60,931 nt of DNA from Pirellulales bacterium (GCA_035939775.1 DASZFO010000350.1:1-60931); one strand, 5' to 3'; numbered from the stretch's first letter, positions 1 through 10,400 are shown. The notes: generated by a model from the sequence alone, not told the origin. A program made the numbers and translations.

Positions 1-720
1 ATCAGCTTGAACCCGGTGGCCGATGCCTTTGTCTCGTCCGCGAACCCCGACAACAACTATGGCGGGGCAGGCGCGCTGGAAGTCTCAGCCGCCGGACTCC
101 CGAAGGGTCAGTTCGAGTCTCTTTTGCAGTTCGACTTATCAAGCGCCAAGAACAGCTTTGACTCGACCTTCGGAGCGGGACATTGGTCCGTTCAGTCCGT
201 GTCGTTGCAACTGACTGCCGCATCGCCGAACAGCTCCCTATTCAATACGTTGGCGGCAGGTCAATTCGCCGTGAGTTGGATGCAGAACGACTCCTGGATG
301 GAAGGAACGGGAACTCCCGCGGCGCCAGGCTCGACAGGAATCACCTTCAATTCACTCCCGTCGTTTCTTTCCGCGAGCGATCAGTCTTTAGGGACATTCA
401 TCTTCAGCGGCTCGACATCCGCGACCGCGAGCTATTCGCTGACATTGGCATCAGGATTGTCTGGGGACGTAGTTACTGGTGGCCTTACCAGCCTACTTCT
501 CGAAGCGACTGATACGACGATGTCCGGTCTCTTCAACTCCCGATCATTTACTACGGTCGCAAGTCGCCCGCTCTTGACGATTAACGCGGTTGCCGTTCCA
601 GAACCCGCTTCGTGGATTCTCGCCGCCCTGGGCGTCGGAGGCATGATAGTTTTGGGCCATCGCTTGGCCCGAAGTTCGACATTTGACCGACTAAATGGGG
701 AAGTGAAATGTTCAGTCTAG
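1..720 (+). CDS. PEP-CTERM surface protein with DNRLRE-like domain (5' partial)
   Basis: The reading frame is open at the left window edge, so the start is missing. The visible part opens with a segment typical of DNRLRE-type beta domains (VADAFVSSANPDNNYGG, then SLLQFDLS). Near the end it has a PEP-CTERM sorting signal: VPEPASW, a hydrophobic stretch (ILAALGVGGMIVLG) and a basic cluster (HRLARS). From family knowledge such proteins are exported, processed at the PEP motif by an exosortase and placed on the surface. Oddly, about 15 residues follow the basic cluster, where most PEP-CTERM proteins stop at once. The stop overlaps the next start by 13 bases, so the two genes are probably cotranscribed. 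Confidence 0.8.
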   Translation: MSLNPVADAFVSSANPDNNYGGAGALEVSAAGLPKGQFESLLQFDLSSAKNSFDSTFGAGHWSVQSVSLQLTAASPNSSLFNTLAAGQFAVSWMQNDSWMEGTGTPAAPGSTGITFNSLPSFLSASDQSLGTFIFSGSTSATASYSLTLASGLSGDVVTGGLTSLLLEATDTTMSGLFNSRSFTTVASRPLLTINAVAVPEPASWILAALGVGGMIVLGHRLARSSTFDRLNGEVKCSV

Positions 721-1313
721 CACTGCAACCTCTTCATGGGCTTGGAGCGGCGCGCAGGATTCGGCCGCTGGTGCGTCACAGCGATCGCCTTACAAGCGGA
801 GAGTTGGCGACGCTGCTGCTGGCCGGCGCGTTTGCGACTGTTGCCGTCGCGGCCTTTTCGCCGGCATGGCGAATTCCGGGCCATGCGATTCTCAGGGCCA
901 CGTTGCCGATGGTGTGCGGGATGGCGTTAGTGCCGAGACGATTTGGCGGAAGCGTCATGACCGTCGGCGCGGGTGCCGCAGCATTGGCCCTTTCCGCGAT
1001 AGGTTTTGGGAATTGGCAGCCCGCGGCGGTGGTATCGCTCCTCGCACTTGGTCCGGCAATCGATATTGCGATGACCGGACGGGCAACAACTGGCTGGCGG
1101 CTCTATCTGCGGTTCGCTTTGGCGGGAATTTTGGCCAATTCCCTCTCCTTCGGCGTGCGATTCGCAACATTCGCGTTTCAGCATGGCGATGGCCGCCCGC
1201 GCACGTTGACGCAATTTAGCGTGGGCGTGTTTCTCTCGTTTGCTGCCTGCGGGGCCCTTGCCGGTTTGCTGAGTGCCGTGTTTTGCTTTCGTTCTTCCGC
1301 CAACGCGAAGTAA
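708..1313 (+). CDS. small polytopic membrane protein, function unknown
   Basis: A 201-residue protein dominated by hydrophobic segments, about five predicted membrane helices (residues ~35-50, 60-75, 85-100, 105-122, 135-155 and a last one near 175-195). GGAAG just before the ATG is a reasonable ribosome site. The start lies inside the end of the PEP-CTERM gene. The compact helix-rich form resembles S-components of ECF transporters or small permease subunits, but I see no diagnostic motif. The TiaS-like gene follows after 19 bases, so the two may be linked. Confidence 0.6.
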   Translation: MFSLALQPLHGLGAARRIRPLVRHSDRLTSGELATLLLAGAFATVAVAAFSPAWRIPGHAILRATLPMVCGMALVPRRFGGSVMTVGAGAAALALSAIGFGNWQPAAVVSLLALGPAIDIAMTGRATTGWRLYLRFALAGILANSLSFGVRFATFAFQHGDGRPRTLTQFSVGVFLSFAACGALAGLLSAVFCFRSSANAK

Positions 1314-1332
1314 CCTGCGTTGAGAACGTCAC

Positions 1333-2049
1333 ATGATCTTCGTCGGTATTGACGATACGGATACGCTCGACGACCCGGGCACGAACCAGCTCGCCCGACA
1401 TCTGGTACGCGAATTCGCGGACACGGCCCGCGGACGGCTCATAACGCGCCATCAGCTCCTTGAGGATCCTCGGGTTCCTTGCACTCGAAAAAATGGATGT
1501 GCCGCGATCGAATTCGAGTCATGCGAGCCCGGAATGCTGCCAGAGCTGGCCGCGAAGATTCGTCGCCTGATGCTTGCCTGGTGTCCTTCCGGCAGCGACC
1601 CCGGGCTGTGCGTTGCGCTATCTCCGATCCCGTACGCGATCACGGAGTTTGGCCGCGAGTGTCAGCGGAGACTTGTCAGTCAGCAAGAGGCCAGGGAGTT
1701 GGCGGCGACCAACGGAATCCTGCTCGAGGGGCTCGGAGGGACGCAGGACGGCGTCATTGGCGCGCTCGCCGCAGTCGGACTGATGAGCGCTCGAAATGAC
1801 GGCCGAGTGATCTTTCTTGGATCGGCGGCCGTCGATCATTTCGAAGTCAGCGGGATTCACGATGTAGACGAACTCCTCGGTTTCGGAGTCGAGGAAGTAC
1901 GATGCCGAGCCGATCAGGAGCTTGTCACGACGGGTTCTGTCGACGTCGGCAAGCGGCTTCGCCCCAACTATCGAAACGGCAAGGTCGTCTTGTACGTTTC
2001 GCGTCTCGATCGAGAGCCAGTCGATTGGCTGGCCGAACGAATTGTCTAA
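1333..2049 (+). CDS. TiaS-like protein (tRNA-Ile2 agmatinylcytidine synthetase N-terminal-domain family)
   Basis: A 238-residue protein that starts MIFVGIDDTDTLDDPGTNQLA. The IDDTD signature near residue 6 is the hallmark of the N-terminal domain of archaeal TiaS, which attaches agmatine to C34 of tRNA-Ile2. Bacteria normally use TilS for that job, and this protein is about half the length of TiaS and lacks its OB-fold and zinc-ribbon part. Tyr/Arg-rich motifs (CTRKNGCAAIEF, GQ-like GTQDGVIGALAAVGL) fit the short bacterial homologues of unknown role. The family assignment is fairly safe; a tRNA role is not shown. Confidence 0.65.
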   Translation: MIFVGIDDTDTLDDPGTNQLARHLVREFADTARGRLITRHQLLEDPRVPCTRKNGCAAIEFESCEPGMLPELAAKIRRLMLAWCPSGSDPGLCVALSPIPYAITEFGRECQRRLVSQQEARELAATNGILLEGLGGTQDGVIGALAAVGLMSARNDGRVIFLGSAAVDHFEVSGIHDVDELLGFGVEEVRCRADQELVTTGSVDVGKRLRPNYRNGKVVLYVSRLDREPVDWLAERIV

Positions 2050-2077
2050 CGAACTCAGTCACGATGCGAACCACGGC

Positions 2078-3097
2078 ATGTTTCTCGATACACACGTTCC
2101 GATCCTAGCGAACCGCAGTACCCGCCGCTGGGCCTTTACTTTGGTCGAATTGCTCGTCGTCGTCGCCATCATCGGAGCGTTGGTCGCGATTCTCCTTCCC
2201 GCGGTTCAGGCCGCGCGAGAATCGAGCCGGCGACTACACTGCCAAAACAATCTGCGGCAGCTCGCGATTGCGACCTTGAACTTTGAGTCCGGCAAGCGAA
2301 AATTCCCGCCGGGCGTGAATCAGGAGTTTTTCACCGTTGCACCGGTCTACCGCGGATCCTCTTTGTTTGTGCACATTCTTCCTCAATTGGAGGAAACGAA
2401 TGTGCAGCGAGCATGGGACTTCAGCGATCCGATGACCAATACGGTCGGCGGTCCTTCGGCAAGAACCGCGACGGTGCTCCCGATGCTGCTTTGCCCGTCG
2501 GACCTCATTGACCAGAACCCCGTCCAACAAAACGGCTTGTTCTACGGACTGACGAGTTACGGCGGAAACGGCGGCAGCCAGTCCTATTTTCCGTCATCGG
2601 CGAGCGCTGACGGCATATTCCATACAGCGGGTGCGGCGTCGGAACCAAATCCAAATCAACGAGCCGTGCGGCTGTCGGAAATCACCGACGGCACGAGCAA
2701 AACGCTGCTGCTCGGCGAACGGCGCCACGACGACCCAAACTTTGAATCGTTCGCCGCCCAGGGATGGGCGGACTCGTTAACAACCTGGGGCTGGTGGGGA
2801 CCTTCGGGCGGCCGCAAGGCGATCGGCCATGTGACCATGAGCGCCTATAGCCCGATCAATTATCAGCTCCCGTTTAATACTGCGTCCGCCGCGAATGTGT
2901 CGCCGCCGGCCGACAGTGGCACCGCGTTTCAGCATTATGTCGACCTGCGGCTCTGTGCATGGGGAAGCAAGCACGCCGACGGAGCCAACTTCGCGATGGC
3001 AGACGGTGCCGTCCGATTCATGAGCACTGACACTTCCATGCAGGTCCTGAAAAACCTGGCGACTCGCGCCGGCGGCGAAACGGTTCAGACGCCGTAG
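2078..3097 (+). CDS. DUF1559 prepilin-like protein (type II pseudopilin)
   Basis: A 339-residue protein. I chose ATG 2078 because it puts a class III prepilin signal near the N-terminus: RRWAFTLVELLVVVAIIGAL, with cleavage expected before Phe. It also clears the upstream gene. Downstream is LLPAVQAARESSRRLHCQNNLRQL, the classic start of the DUF1559 domain. Near the C-terminus GSKHADGANFAMADGAVRFM is the typical H-x9-DG closing motif. The family is hugely expanded in planctomycetes and is assumed to form pseudopilus or surface structures; substrates are unknown. It ends 50 bases before the convergent M28 gene. Confidence 0.93.
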   Translation: MFLDTHVPILANRSTRRWAFTLVELLVVVAIIGALVAILLPAVQAARESSRRLHCQNNLRQLAIATLNFESGKRKFPPGVNQEFFTVAPVYRGSSLFVHILPQLEETNVQRAWDFSDPMTNTVGGPSARTATVLPMLLCPSDLIDQNPVQQNGLFYGLTSYGGNGGSQSYFPSSASADGIFHTAGAASEPNPNQRAVRLSEITDGTSKTLLLGERRHDDPNFESFAAQGWADSLTTWGWWGPSGGRKAIGHVTMSAYSPINYQLPFNTASAANVSPPADSGTAFQHYVDLRLCAWGSKHADGANFAMADGAVRFMSTDTSMQVLKNLATRAGGETVQTP

Positions 3098-3149
3098 AAT
3101 TCGGTTTTCGCACCAAGTCTGGCTTCTCTTATCGAGCCGAACGCGGCTC

Positions 3150-4154
3150 TCACTTCGCTTGCTTTAGCCATTCGAGCATGACCCAGCCAACCTTGGCCAG
3201 GGCGAGCGGCGAGCAGTGCAGTGGCGTATCTTGCTCCGTCCGCCAGTACGGGTAGTCGAAGTCGATGACGGCGCAAGTCGGAATCTTGGCGATTTCGTTC
3301 AAATTCAAGTGATCGTCGGAGACGGAGTCCTTGCGAGTCGCGATGAACTCGCGCACGCCCGTCTTATAAGCAACTCGCCAAATGTCCTCGACGAGCGGTC
3401 TGGTATTGCGATAACTCATGCTGTTGAATTCTTCGTAAACCTGCAGATCCTCGTTGCCGATCATGTCGAGCAGCAAACCCCAGCGGTATTTGAAGGGCGC
3501 GGCGGCGCCAGCGTAGGTGCGGGCGAAGTACTCGGCGCCAAGAAAATGGGGGTCTCCTTCCTTCTTCCGCGTTCCCTCTTTGAAAACGAACTGCGATCCG
3601 TCGAAGAGCGCGAAATCGATGCCGTATTTGCTTTCCAGCCTCGGCATCCATTTGCCCAGCTCCATCAACAGGGCGACACCGCTCGCCCCGTCGTTCGCGC
3701 CGAGCAGTGTACCACCGGGGTTGCGCCCGTCGCGATCGGGATATGGCCGCGTGTCATAATGAGTGCATAGGAGAATTCGCTCGGTCCGATCGGGATGCCA
3801 CTGGACGATTAAATTGGCCATCGGCACGGGGTTGCCGTCCAACGGATTGGACGCCTGGAATTGCTGGATGCTCACTTGGCCGCCGAGTTTCTGGAAATGG
3901 TCCGCGATCTGCTTCTGCTGAACGACCATGCCGCGGGAGCCGCTGGGCCGCGGGCCAATCGCGCAAATCTGCTTGAGGTATTCGTAGGCTTGCCGTCCAT
4001 CGAAAGGGATGTCTTCCAAACGAAACGCGGAGACTCGCTGCTGGGGCGCTGCGGCAGAGACCTGAGCGCGATCGAGTTCCAAGAAAGCGGCCATTAGCAG
4101 GCCGGCAGTCACGATGGCGGCACGCAAAACGGTCGGGCGGTGTGATTCTGACAT
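3150..4154 (-). CDS. M28 glutaminyl-cyclase-like protein with degenerate metal site
   Basis: A 334-residue exported protein starting MSESHRPTVLRAAIVTAGLL (signal peptide or anchor). The frame stays open upstream, but that part overlaps TolC and has no support. Body features match the M28 zinc peptidase / glutaminyl cyclase fold: LLCTHYDTRPYP, GGTLLGANDGASGVALLMEL (first Zn Asp) and SDDHLNLNEI. The usual DGEE is DGSQ (FALFDGSQFVF), and the usual YWHT ligand motif is YWRT (DYPYWRTEQDT), so two of the three expected zinc ligands look replaced. I checked both places on the DNA. It may be a pseudo-enzyme or binding protein. It follows the RND efflux operon by 38 bases. Confidence 0.85.
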   Translation of the reverse strand: MSESHRPTVLRAAIVTAGLLMAAFLELDRAQVSAAAPQQRVSAFRLEDIPFDGRQAYEYLKQICAIGPRPSGSRGMVVQQKQIADHFQKLGGQVSIQQFQASNPLDGNPVPMANLIVQWHPDRTERILLCTHYDTRPYPDRDGRNPGGTLLGANDGASGVALLMELGKWMPRLESKYGIDFALFDGSQFVFKEGTRKKEGDPHFLGAEYFARTYAGAAAPFKYRWGLLLDMIGNEDLQVYEEFNSMSYRNTRPLVEDIWRVAYKTGVREFIATRKDSVSDDHLNLNEIAKIPTCAVIDFDYPYWRTEQDTPLHCSPLALAKVGWVMLEWLKQAK

Positions 4155-4192
4155 TCTCAGCCTCCTCAAAACGAGATTACTTGCAACGATTC

Positions 4193-5863
4193 TCAGTCGT
4201 GACCGGGTGACGGTGTCTGTGCGCGAATCGGTTCGCGATCGCCCGGTTGAGCGTTTCCAGACGGGGGTGCCGTTTTGTCCGCGTAATGCAATACGGGCGA
4301 GCCGAGAGCGCGATACAGGGAGAACTGTGCCGCGTCGTAATCGATCAGCGTGCGGAGGTATTCCCGCCGCGCTTGCGCTAGGGCCTGCACCGATTGCAGG
4401 GCTTCGATCGGCAGTCCTTTGGCCGCTTGGATCCGCTCGAGATTGCGGCGGTGCGAATCGATGGCCGATTGGATCCCTCGCCGGGCCGTTTCGATTTCCG
4501 TGCGCCGCGATTGGATTTGCGCATACGATTCGACGACTTCGCGGGCGATCTGGTCGGCGACGTCGAATTGCCTGATCTGCGCTTGCTGCATCTGAGAGCG
4601 GACTTCGTGTTGCGCTGCCCGGTCCCCGAAACCGAAGTTTCGCAGTTCCCAATAGGCGATCGCGTCGAGGTCGAACCGATCCTGCAAATTGGCAAACGAG
4701 TCACCCTGCCCGGCTGACAGGTCCCCTTCGCTGATGCCGAGAATCACATTGGGAAGCAACGGCGCAACTTCCTCGCGCCGCAATCGCGCGGCCGCTTCAC
4801 CCACCAACATCCTGTTCTCGGCCAACTCGGGCCGTTGCGAGAGCCCTTCGGCGATGAGCTGCCTGAGCGGCATGCCGACGGGCGCCATTTCGATCGGCAC
4901 GATGGTCGGCTCCAACGGGTTCAAGGGGGTCGCCGGATCGAGACGGAGCAACTGGACAAGTCGAGCGGATGCTGACTGCACTCCTTCGGCAGCTCGCTCG
5001 ACGTCGTTGAGTCGCACCGTCAGCTCCGTTTGCATTCGATCGGCGTCGGCTTGCAAACCTTCGCCCGCCTTGGCGTAGTTGCCGGTCAGATCTGCGAGTT
5101 GCCGCGTCAGATCGCGGCTTTCGCCAGCGATAGTTGCCTCTTGATTGGCCCGCAACAGATCGAGATAGGCCAGCGCGACGCGCAGGAGCGTGTCATTTTG
5201 CACTGCCGCCGCCGCCTGTTGCCGGCAGCCAATAAGCTGCTGCGCGGCCAAGGGCTGGAAGATCGCATCGGCCAGCGAGAAGTTCGCGTAGATGCCCGGC
5301 ACCGTCGGCGAGCCGTTGCCGTATCCGGTCGCGCCGGCGCCGAAATAGACTGCCCCACGGTTAGTATTGATCTGGCCGCCGGCGACATTTTGAATGGCGC
5401 CTTCGTGATTATTGAAACCGACGCCGGCGCGGATCGAAGGAAGCCAAAGCACGTCGGCGCGATCGGCTCGCGCCAGCGCCTGCCGAATTTGCTCGCGGGC
5501 ATAGGCGACCTGCAGATTCCCGGCATCGGCCAGCCGCAGCGCGGTCGCGAGATCGATCGGGTAGGCATCTGCATGGACGGCGGCGGGTTTCTTCGCGGAC
5601 GGCGCGGGAGCGGGGACCTCCTCGGAACCGCTTGCCAGCTTGATAGCTGGAGGACCGAACGGCATGCTGGCAACGATTGGCTGAACGCCACCAACAGCGA
5701 CCGAACGCGGACCCGGATCGGCAATTGGCCGGAAGGAAACGGTGGGCGCCGGGGTTAGGTTCGGCGTTGACGGAGTAGATCGATCCGACGCACAACCTAG
5801 GATCGCCGAAAGGATTAGCGCCGCGGTCGATCGTTCAATCAGCGAACTCAAACGCAACGGCAT
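4193..5863 (-). CDS. TolC-family outer-membrane efflux lipoprotein
   Basis: A 556-residue protein. ATG 5863 is preferred over an in-frame ATG 33 bases upstream because it has AGGGA about 9 bases before it and begins directly with a lipoprotein signal (LILSAILGC). Two long helical repeats (about residues 110-320 and 330-530), rich in Ala, Gln and Arg, match the outer membrane efflux protein family. YPIDLATALRLADAGNLQVAYAREQIRQAL is the typical first repeat. It is the outer-membrane duct for the adaptor (6095-7414) and permease (7430-10591) just upstream on the same strand. Confidence 0.9.
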   Translation of the reverse strand: MPLRLSSLIERSTAALILSAILGCASDRSTPSTPNLTPAPTVSFRPIADPGPRSVAVGGVQPIVASMPFGPPAIKLASGSEEVPAPAPSAKKPAAVHADAYPIDLATALRLADAGNLQVAYAREQIRQALARADRADVLWLPSIRAGVGFNNHEGAIQNVAGGQINTNRGAVYFGAGATGYGNGSPTVPGIYANFSLADAIFQPLAAQQLIGCRQQAAAAVQNDTLLRVALAYLDLLRANQEATIAGESRDLTRQLADLTGNYAKAGEGLQADADRMQTELTVRLNDVERAAEGVQSASARLVQLLRLDPATPLNPLEPTIVPIEMAPVGMPLRQLIAEGLSQRPELAENRMLVGEAAARLRREEVAPLLPNVILGISEGDLSAGQGDSFANLQDRFDLDAIAYWELRNFGFGDRAAQHEVRSQMQQAQIRQFDVADQIAREVVESYAQIQSRRTEIETARRGIQSAIDSHRRNLERIQAAKGLPIEALQSVQALAQARREYLRTLIDYDAAQFSLYRALGSPVLHYADKTAPPSGNAQPGDREPIRAQTPSPGHD

Positions 5864-6094
5864 ATCGCGCTTCCCTGCGGCGGAGCATCGAGGCACGGAA
5901 CCGATTCATCCTATGGTCCCAACTCGGTTTATCGAATCCCGCGACGCGATAAGTTCAAGAAATGCGAGTCGCGCTTCGAAGGCTTGTGAAACCATAGAGA
6001 ATAGGTGCCAGCGAGGCCTTAAGCGATCGGCGAATGATGCGCTGTTGAGATAAGCAAGAGCCATTTCTTGCACGAGCGGAGCGGTGGATCATTT

Positions 6095-7414
6095 CTACGG
6101 CGCCGCCGTGCGACTGATTTGTTCGGCGGCGACAGGCTCCGCCGCTTGTCCGGGGCGAAAGTTGGCGGCATCCTTCGCGATAACCTGATCGGTCGCTTTC
6201 AAGCCGGAGATGATCTGAACGTCGCCGCCGCTGCGGATGCCCGCTTCAACAGGCTTGCGTTCGATCTTGCCGTCCGTCACGGCCGCGCAAAAGGACTGTC
6301 CGGCTTCGGCAAAGACTGCGGCCGCGGGGACCGAAAGAACGTCGGGGCGCACGGCGGTCAGATCGACGTAGATATATTGCCCCGGCCGCCAGATTTGCTC
6401 GTCATTCTTCAGATCCATTTCGACGCGCAAGTTCCGGGTGGCGTCCAGAGCGACAGACGTTCGCTTGACCTTTTCCTTAACGACTTTGTTTGCCATCGCG
6501 GGTACGCGGATTTCAGCATTGTCATCGACCGACACGAACGGCGCATCGGTCTCTGGAACATACACAATCACGCGCAACAAGTCGCTGCGGGCCACGGCGA
6601 ACAACGGTTTGCCGCCGCTGGCTTCCGCCGGTTGAACGAAGTATCCAGGATGGACATTGCGGCGCGTGACGACTCCCGCGAATGGAGCACGGATTTCGGT
6701 GTATCCGAGGAGCGCTTTGACATGCGCCTGATCGGCCTCGGCCCCGAGAATCTTCGTCCGCGCGCCCGCTTCGTCGGCAATCGCGGCAAGCTCTCTGGCC
6801 TCGCTTTCCGCGACGATGGCCTTGGCGGAATCGATGAGCGCCGCAGTTTCCTTGCGGGCTGCGTCTGCCGCTTGCATTTGGTTCTTGATTTCGTCGGCGT
6901 ATTTGCGAGTCACCGCGCCTTTGTCGGCCAATTCGGCGGTGCGCGCGTAATCCGATTGCCGGGCTTCAAAATCGGAATCGGTCCGTTCGGTCGTCGCCTT
7001 GGCCTGGGCCAGCTTCGCCTTAGCGCTGGTCACGGCGGCGTGGGCCACGGCCACCGCCGCCGTAGCTTGATCCGCAGCCGCGCGGGCCTCCTTCACGGCG
7101 GCGACCTTCTGCTCATATTCCTTTTGCAGCTCGGGAATTCCGAGCACGGCCAGAACGTCCCCTTGCTTGATCTGGCTGCCAATATCCACGTTGACCTTCT
7201 CGACATAGGCCGCCAGCTTGGCATACAGCGGGGCCTCCTCGAATCCCTCGATCTGTCCCGGCTCCTCGACCGTGTACTTCAAAGTCTTTCGCTGCGGCGT
7301 GACGACGGCGACGCGGGCCGCGCCGGCCGGCGGCGGAACGGGGGCCGCGGGTGGACCGCAACCAGCGAGGACCGTCGCGAGGCCGTTCAAAGCAATGAAC
7401 AGGTTTCGTTGCAT
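6095..7414 (-). CDS. RND efflux periplasmic adaptor (HlyD/MFP family), lipoprotein
   Basis: A 439-residue protein with lipoprotein signal ALNGLATVLAGC. Next come a first lipoyl half (AKLAAYVEKVNVDIGSQIKQGDVLAVL), a long Ala/Lys/Glu coiled-coil hairpin (about residues 100-240), the second half-motif (YTEIRAPFAGVVTRRNVHPGYFV) and a beta-barrel plus membrane-proximal region. It bridges the permease and TolC. The permease stop lies 15 bases upstream, so one transcript is likely. The gap of about 230 bases to TolC holds no recognisable gene. Confidence 0.93.
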   Translation of the reverse strand: MQRNLFIALNGLATVLAGCGPPAAPVPPPAGAARVAVVTPQRKTLKYTVEEPGQIEGFEEAPLYAKLAAYVEKVNVDIGSQIKQGDVLAVLGIPELQKEYEQKVAAVKEARAAADQATAAVAVAHAAVTSAKAKLAQAKATTERTDSDFEARQSDYARTAELADKGAVTRKYADEIKNQMQAADAARKETAALIDSAKAIVAESEARELAAIADEAGARTKILGAEADQAHVKALLGYTEIRAPFAGVVTRRNVHPGYFVQPAEASGGKPLFAVARSDLLRVIVYVPETDAPFVSVDDNAEIRVPAMANKVVKEKVKRTSVALDATRNLRVEMDLKNDEQIWRPGQYIYVDLTAVRPDVLSVPAAAVFAEAGQSFCAAVTDGKIERKPVEAGIRSGGDVQIISGLKATDQVIAKDAANFRPGQAAEPVAAEQISRTAAP

Positions 7415-7429
7415 GATGGCACGTTGCTC

Positions 7430-10400
7430 CTACTCCGCTGCCGGTTTGTAGTGTTCGCTGTTCGGATCGTCCGGATCCAAGGAAGCCGAGCGCCGCGGAC
7501 TTCGCGACTGCACGAGGGCAAACACACTCGGCAAAATGAGCAACGTCGCGACGGTTGCCGCCGCGAGGCCGCCAATCACGGCCCGGCCGAGGGGCGCGGT
7601 CTGCCCGCCCCCTTCGCCCAGTCCCAACGCCATGGGGATCATTCCGGCGATCATCGCGCAGCTCGTCATCAAGATGGCTCGCAGGCGGCTGGCGGCGCCG
7701 TCGGCTGCGGCGTCGGTTGCGGATGCCCCCTCGCGGCGGCGATGCTCGGCGAACGTGACGAGCAAGATGGCGTTGGCCATCGCGACCCCGATCGCCATGA
7801 TCGCCCCGATAAACGATTGACTGTTGAGCGTCGTGCGGGTGACGAGCAGCATCAGGATCACGCCCGCGATCACGGCCGGCGCCGTCGACACCGCGACGAG
7901 CGCTAGCTTGAACGATTGGAAGTTCGCCGAGAGCAACAGGAACACCACGACAACAGCTAAACCCAGGCCGATCGCCAGGCCGGAAAACATATCTTGCATG
8001 GGAGGGATTTGGCCGCGGATTTCCACGGTCGATCCTTTGGGCGGCTCGCCGGCCGCCGCGATCGCGTTGCGGACCTGGCGAGAAACGCTTCCCAAGTCGG
8101 CTCCGACGATATTCGCCGTAATTCCGACCTGCCGCTTCATATTGTAGCGATCGAACTGCCCCGGCATCGTTCCCGGCTGCACGTCGGCGACGTCGCGGAG
8201 CAGTAGTTGCTTGTCCAGCATCGTTTTGATGGGGATTGTCTCCAGGTCTTTCTCCGATTTTGTCACCGCCTGCGGAATTTCCACCTGCACCTGATAACCG
8301 ATACCCGTCTTGGGATCGGGCCAGTAATTGGGCAAGACAAACCGTGACGACGAGGTGACCGCGACCAGCGAACGGGCAACATCTCCTTCGGTCACGCCGC
8401 TCATTCCCGCTTTTTCGCGATCCACGTTGACTTGCACGGTGGGATAGTCGAGCGATTGGGCGAATTGCAGATCGCGCAGGGCCGGAATGCTCTTCAACTG
8501 CTCGTAAATCTTTTGCGAAAACTTCCGGCTCTCGGCGAAGTCGGGACCGCTCACGGCGATATCGATCGGCGTGGGCGAGCCAAAGCTCATCACCTCGTTG
8601 ACGATATCGGCAGGCTCGAAAGAACATCGCAAGTCGGGCATTTTCTTCGCCAACTCGTCGCGCAGCTCCTCTTTCAATCGCTCGATGTCGACGCGGCTGC
8701 CCGGCTTCAACGACACCAGTAAAATGGCCTCTTCGGGGCCGCGCGACCATTGATAGACGGCATTGATCGGATAGCTGGACGGAATGGTTCCCACGTAGCC
8801 CAGCGTCGTATCGACGTTGCCGGCGCCGACCTTGTCTTTGACGAGTTGGAGCACTTCCAATGTGATCTGTTCGGTCTTCGAAAAATGGGTCCCGTCTTTT
8901 GCACGCAGCCGCAAACGGAATTGGCCCGCATCCACGAGCGGAAAGATCTCCGTTCCGAGCCGGCCGCCGACGAGCACGATAATCGCGACGCTGGCCGCCA
9001 GATAACCGGCGACCAGCACGACTCGTCGCGGCAAGATGCGATGGCAAAGGCGGCCATACGCTCCGCGCAGACGATCCAACCAAGACGCTCTGGAAAACGC
9101 CGGGTCAGAGTGTTTGACGTGCCGCAACAGCCAGATCGAAAGCACCGGCACGAACGTGCTGGAAAGCACATACGAGGCCAACATCGAGAACCCAACCGCC
9201 AACGACAGCGGTATGAACAGGGCCCGTGCAGCTCCCTGCATGAAAAACGACGGCAGGAAGACCGCCAGAATACAGAGCATCGCCAAGAATCGTGGGATGG
9301 CGGTTTGGGAGTTGCCCAGCCGCACGGCCCGCGCAACGTTGGGCGTATTCTCCAACTGGATGTGGATGTTCTCGATCTCCACCGTCGCCTCGTCGACGAG
9401 AATCCCGATCGCCAAGGCCAACCCGCCGAGGGTCATTAAGTTGATTGTCTGCCCCGTGAGCCATAGCGCGACAACCGCGGCCGCTAGCGCCAGCGGGATG
9501 TTGAGCACGACGATCAGCGCACTGCGCCAATCGCGCAAGAAAATGAGCACCATCAAACCTGTAAACACCGCCCCCAGCGCTCCTTCGGTGGCCAGGCCCC
9601 ACATCGATCGCGTGACATACGGCGATTGATCGAACTCGAAGACGACGTGAATATCATCGGGCAAAATGGCCTGCATTTTCGGCAGGGCGGCTTTGACGGC
9701 ACTTACCACGTTGAGCGTCGAGGCGTCGGCACGTTTGGTGACTAGCATGTAGATCGCCCGCCGGCCGTTGGCCAGCGCGTAGCCGGTGGGGATGTCCATC
9801 GAGTCTTCGATCTGGCTGATTTGGCTCAAATAAACGGCCGGATTGACGCCGGTGCGGACCGGGATGTTTCCCAACTCGTCGATCTGGCGGACCATCGAGT
9901 TGAGCGGCACAATCGGATACATATCGCCGACGTGCAGATTGCCCGAGGGGCTGATCGTGTTTCCCTGGGATAGTGCGGCGATCACTTCGTCCGGCGTCAC
10001 ACGATACGAGCGGAGCAAGTCGGGCTTGAGGCGCACGACGATCGACCGCGCGCTACCACCGAACGGCGGCGGGGCCGACACACCGGGCAAACTCGCAAAG
10101 ATCGGCCGGACTCGAAACAACGCCAAATCCTGAATCTCAGCCAGGCCGCGCGTCTCGCTGGAGAGCACGAGGTAGCCGACCGGGACACTTCCCGTGTCGA
10201 ACCGCATGACGAACGGCGAAACGGTACCCGGCGGCATGAACGCCCGAGCGCGATTGACGTAGTTGATCGTCTCGGCCATGGCCTGGGCCATGTCGGTGCC
10301 GGGATGAAAATAGAGCTTCATCAGGGCAGTGCCCTGGATGTTTTTGCTCTCGACGTGATGGATGCCGCCGATGTAGAGAAAGTGATACTCGTAGTAATTG

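Noticed and set aside
4155-4652. Upstream extension of the M28 frame to 500 codons
   Set aside because: It overlaps the TolC gene in another frame, shows no similarity pattern, and ATG 4154 starts directly at a signal peptide.
7417-7430. TGGCAC-GTTGC resembling a sigma-54 site
   Set aside because: The spacing between the -24 and -12 parts is wrong and it lies at the border of two minus-strand genes facing the other way.
6068-7906. Open frame of 612 codons on the plus strand
   Set aside because: It lies opposite the well-supported adaptor and permease genes, has Arg/Asp/Gly-rich composition typical of antisense frames in GC-rich DNA and no recognisable domain.
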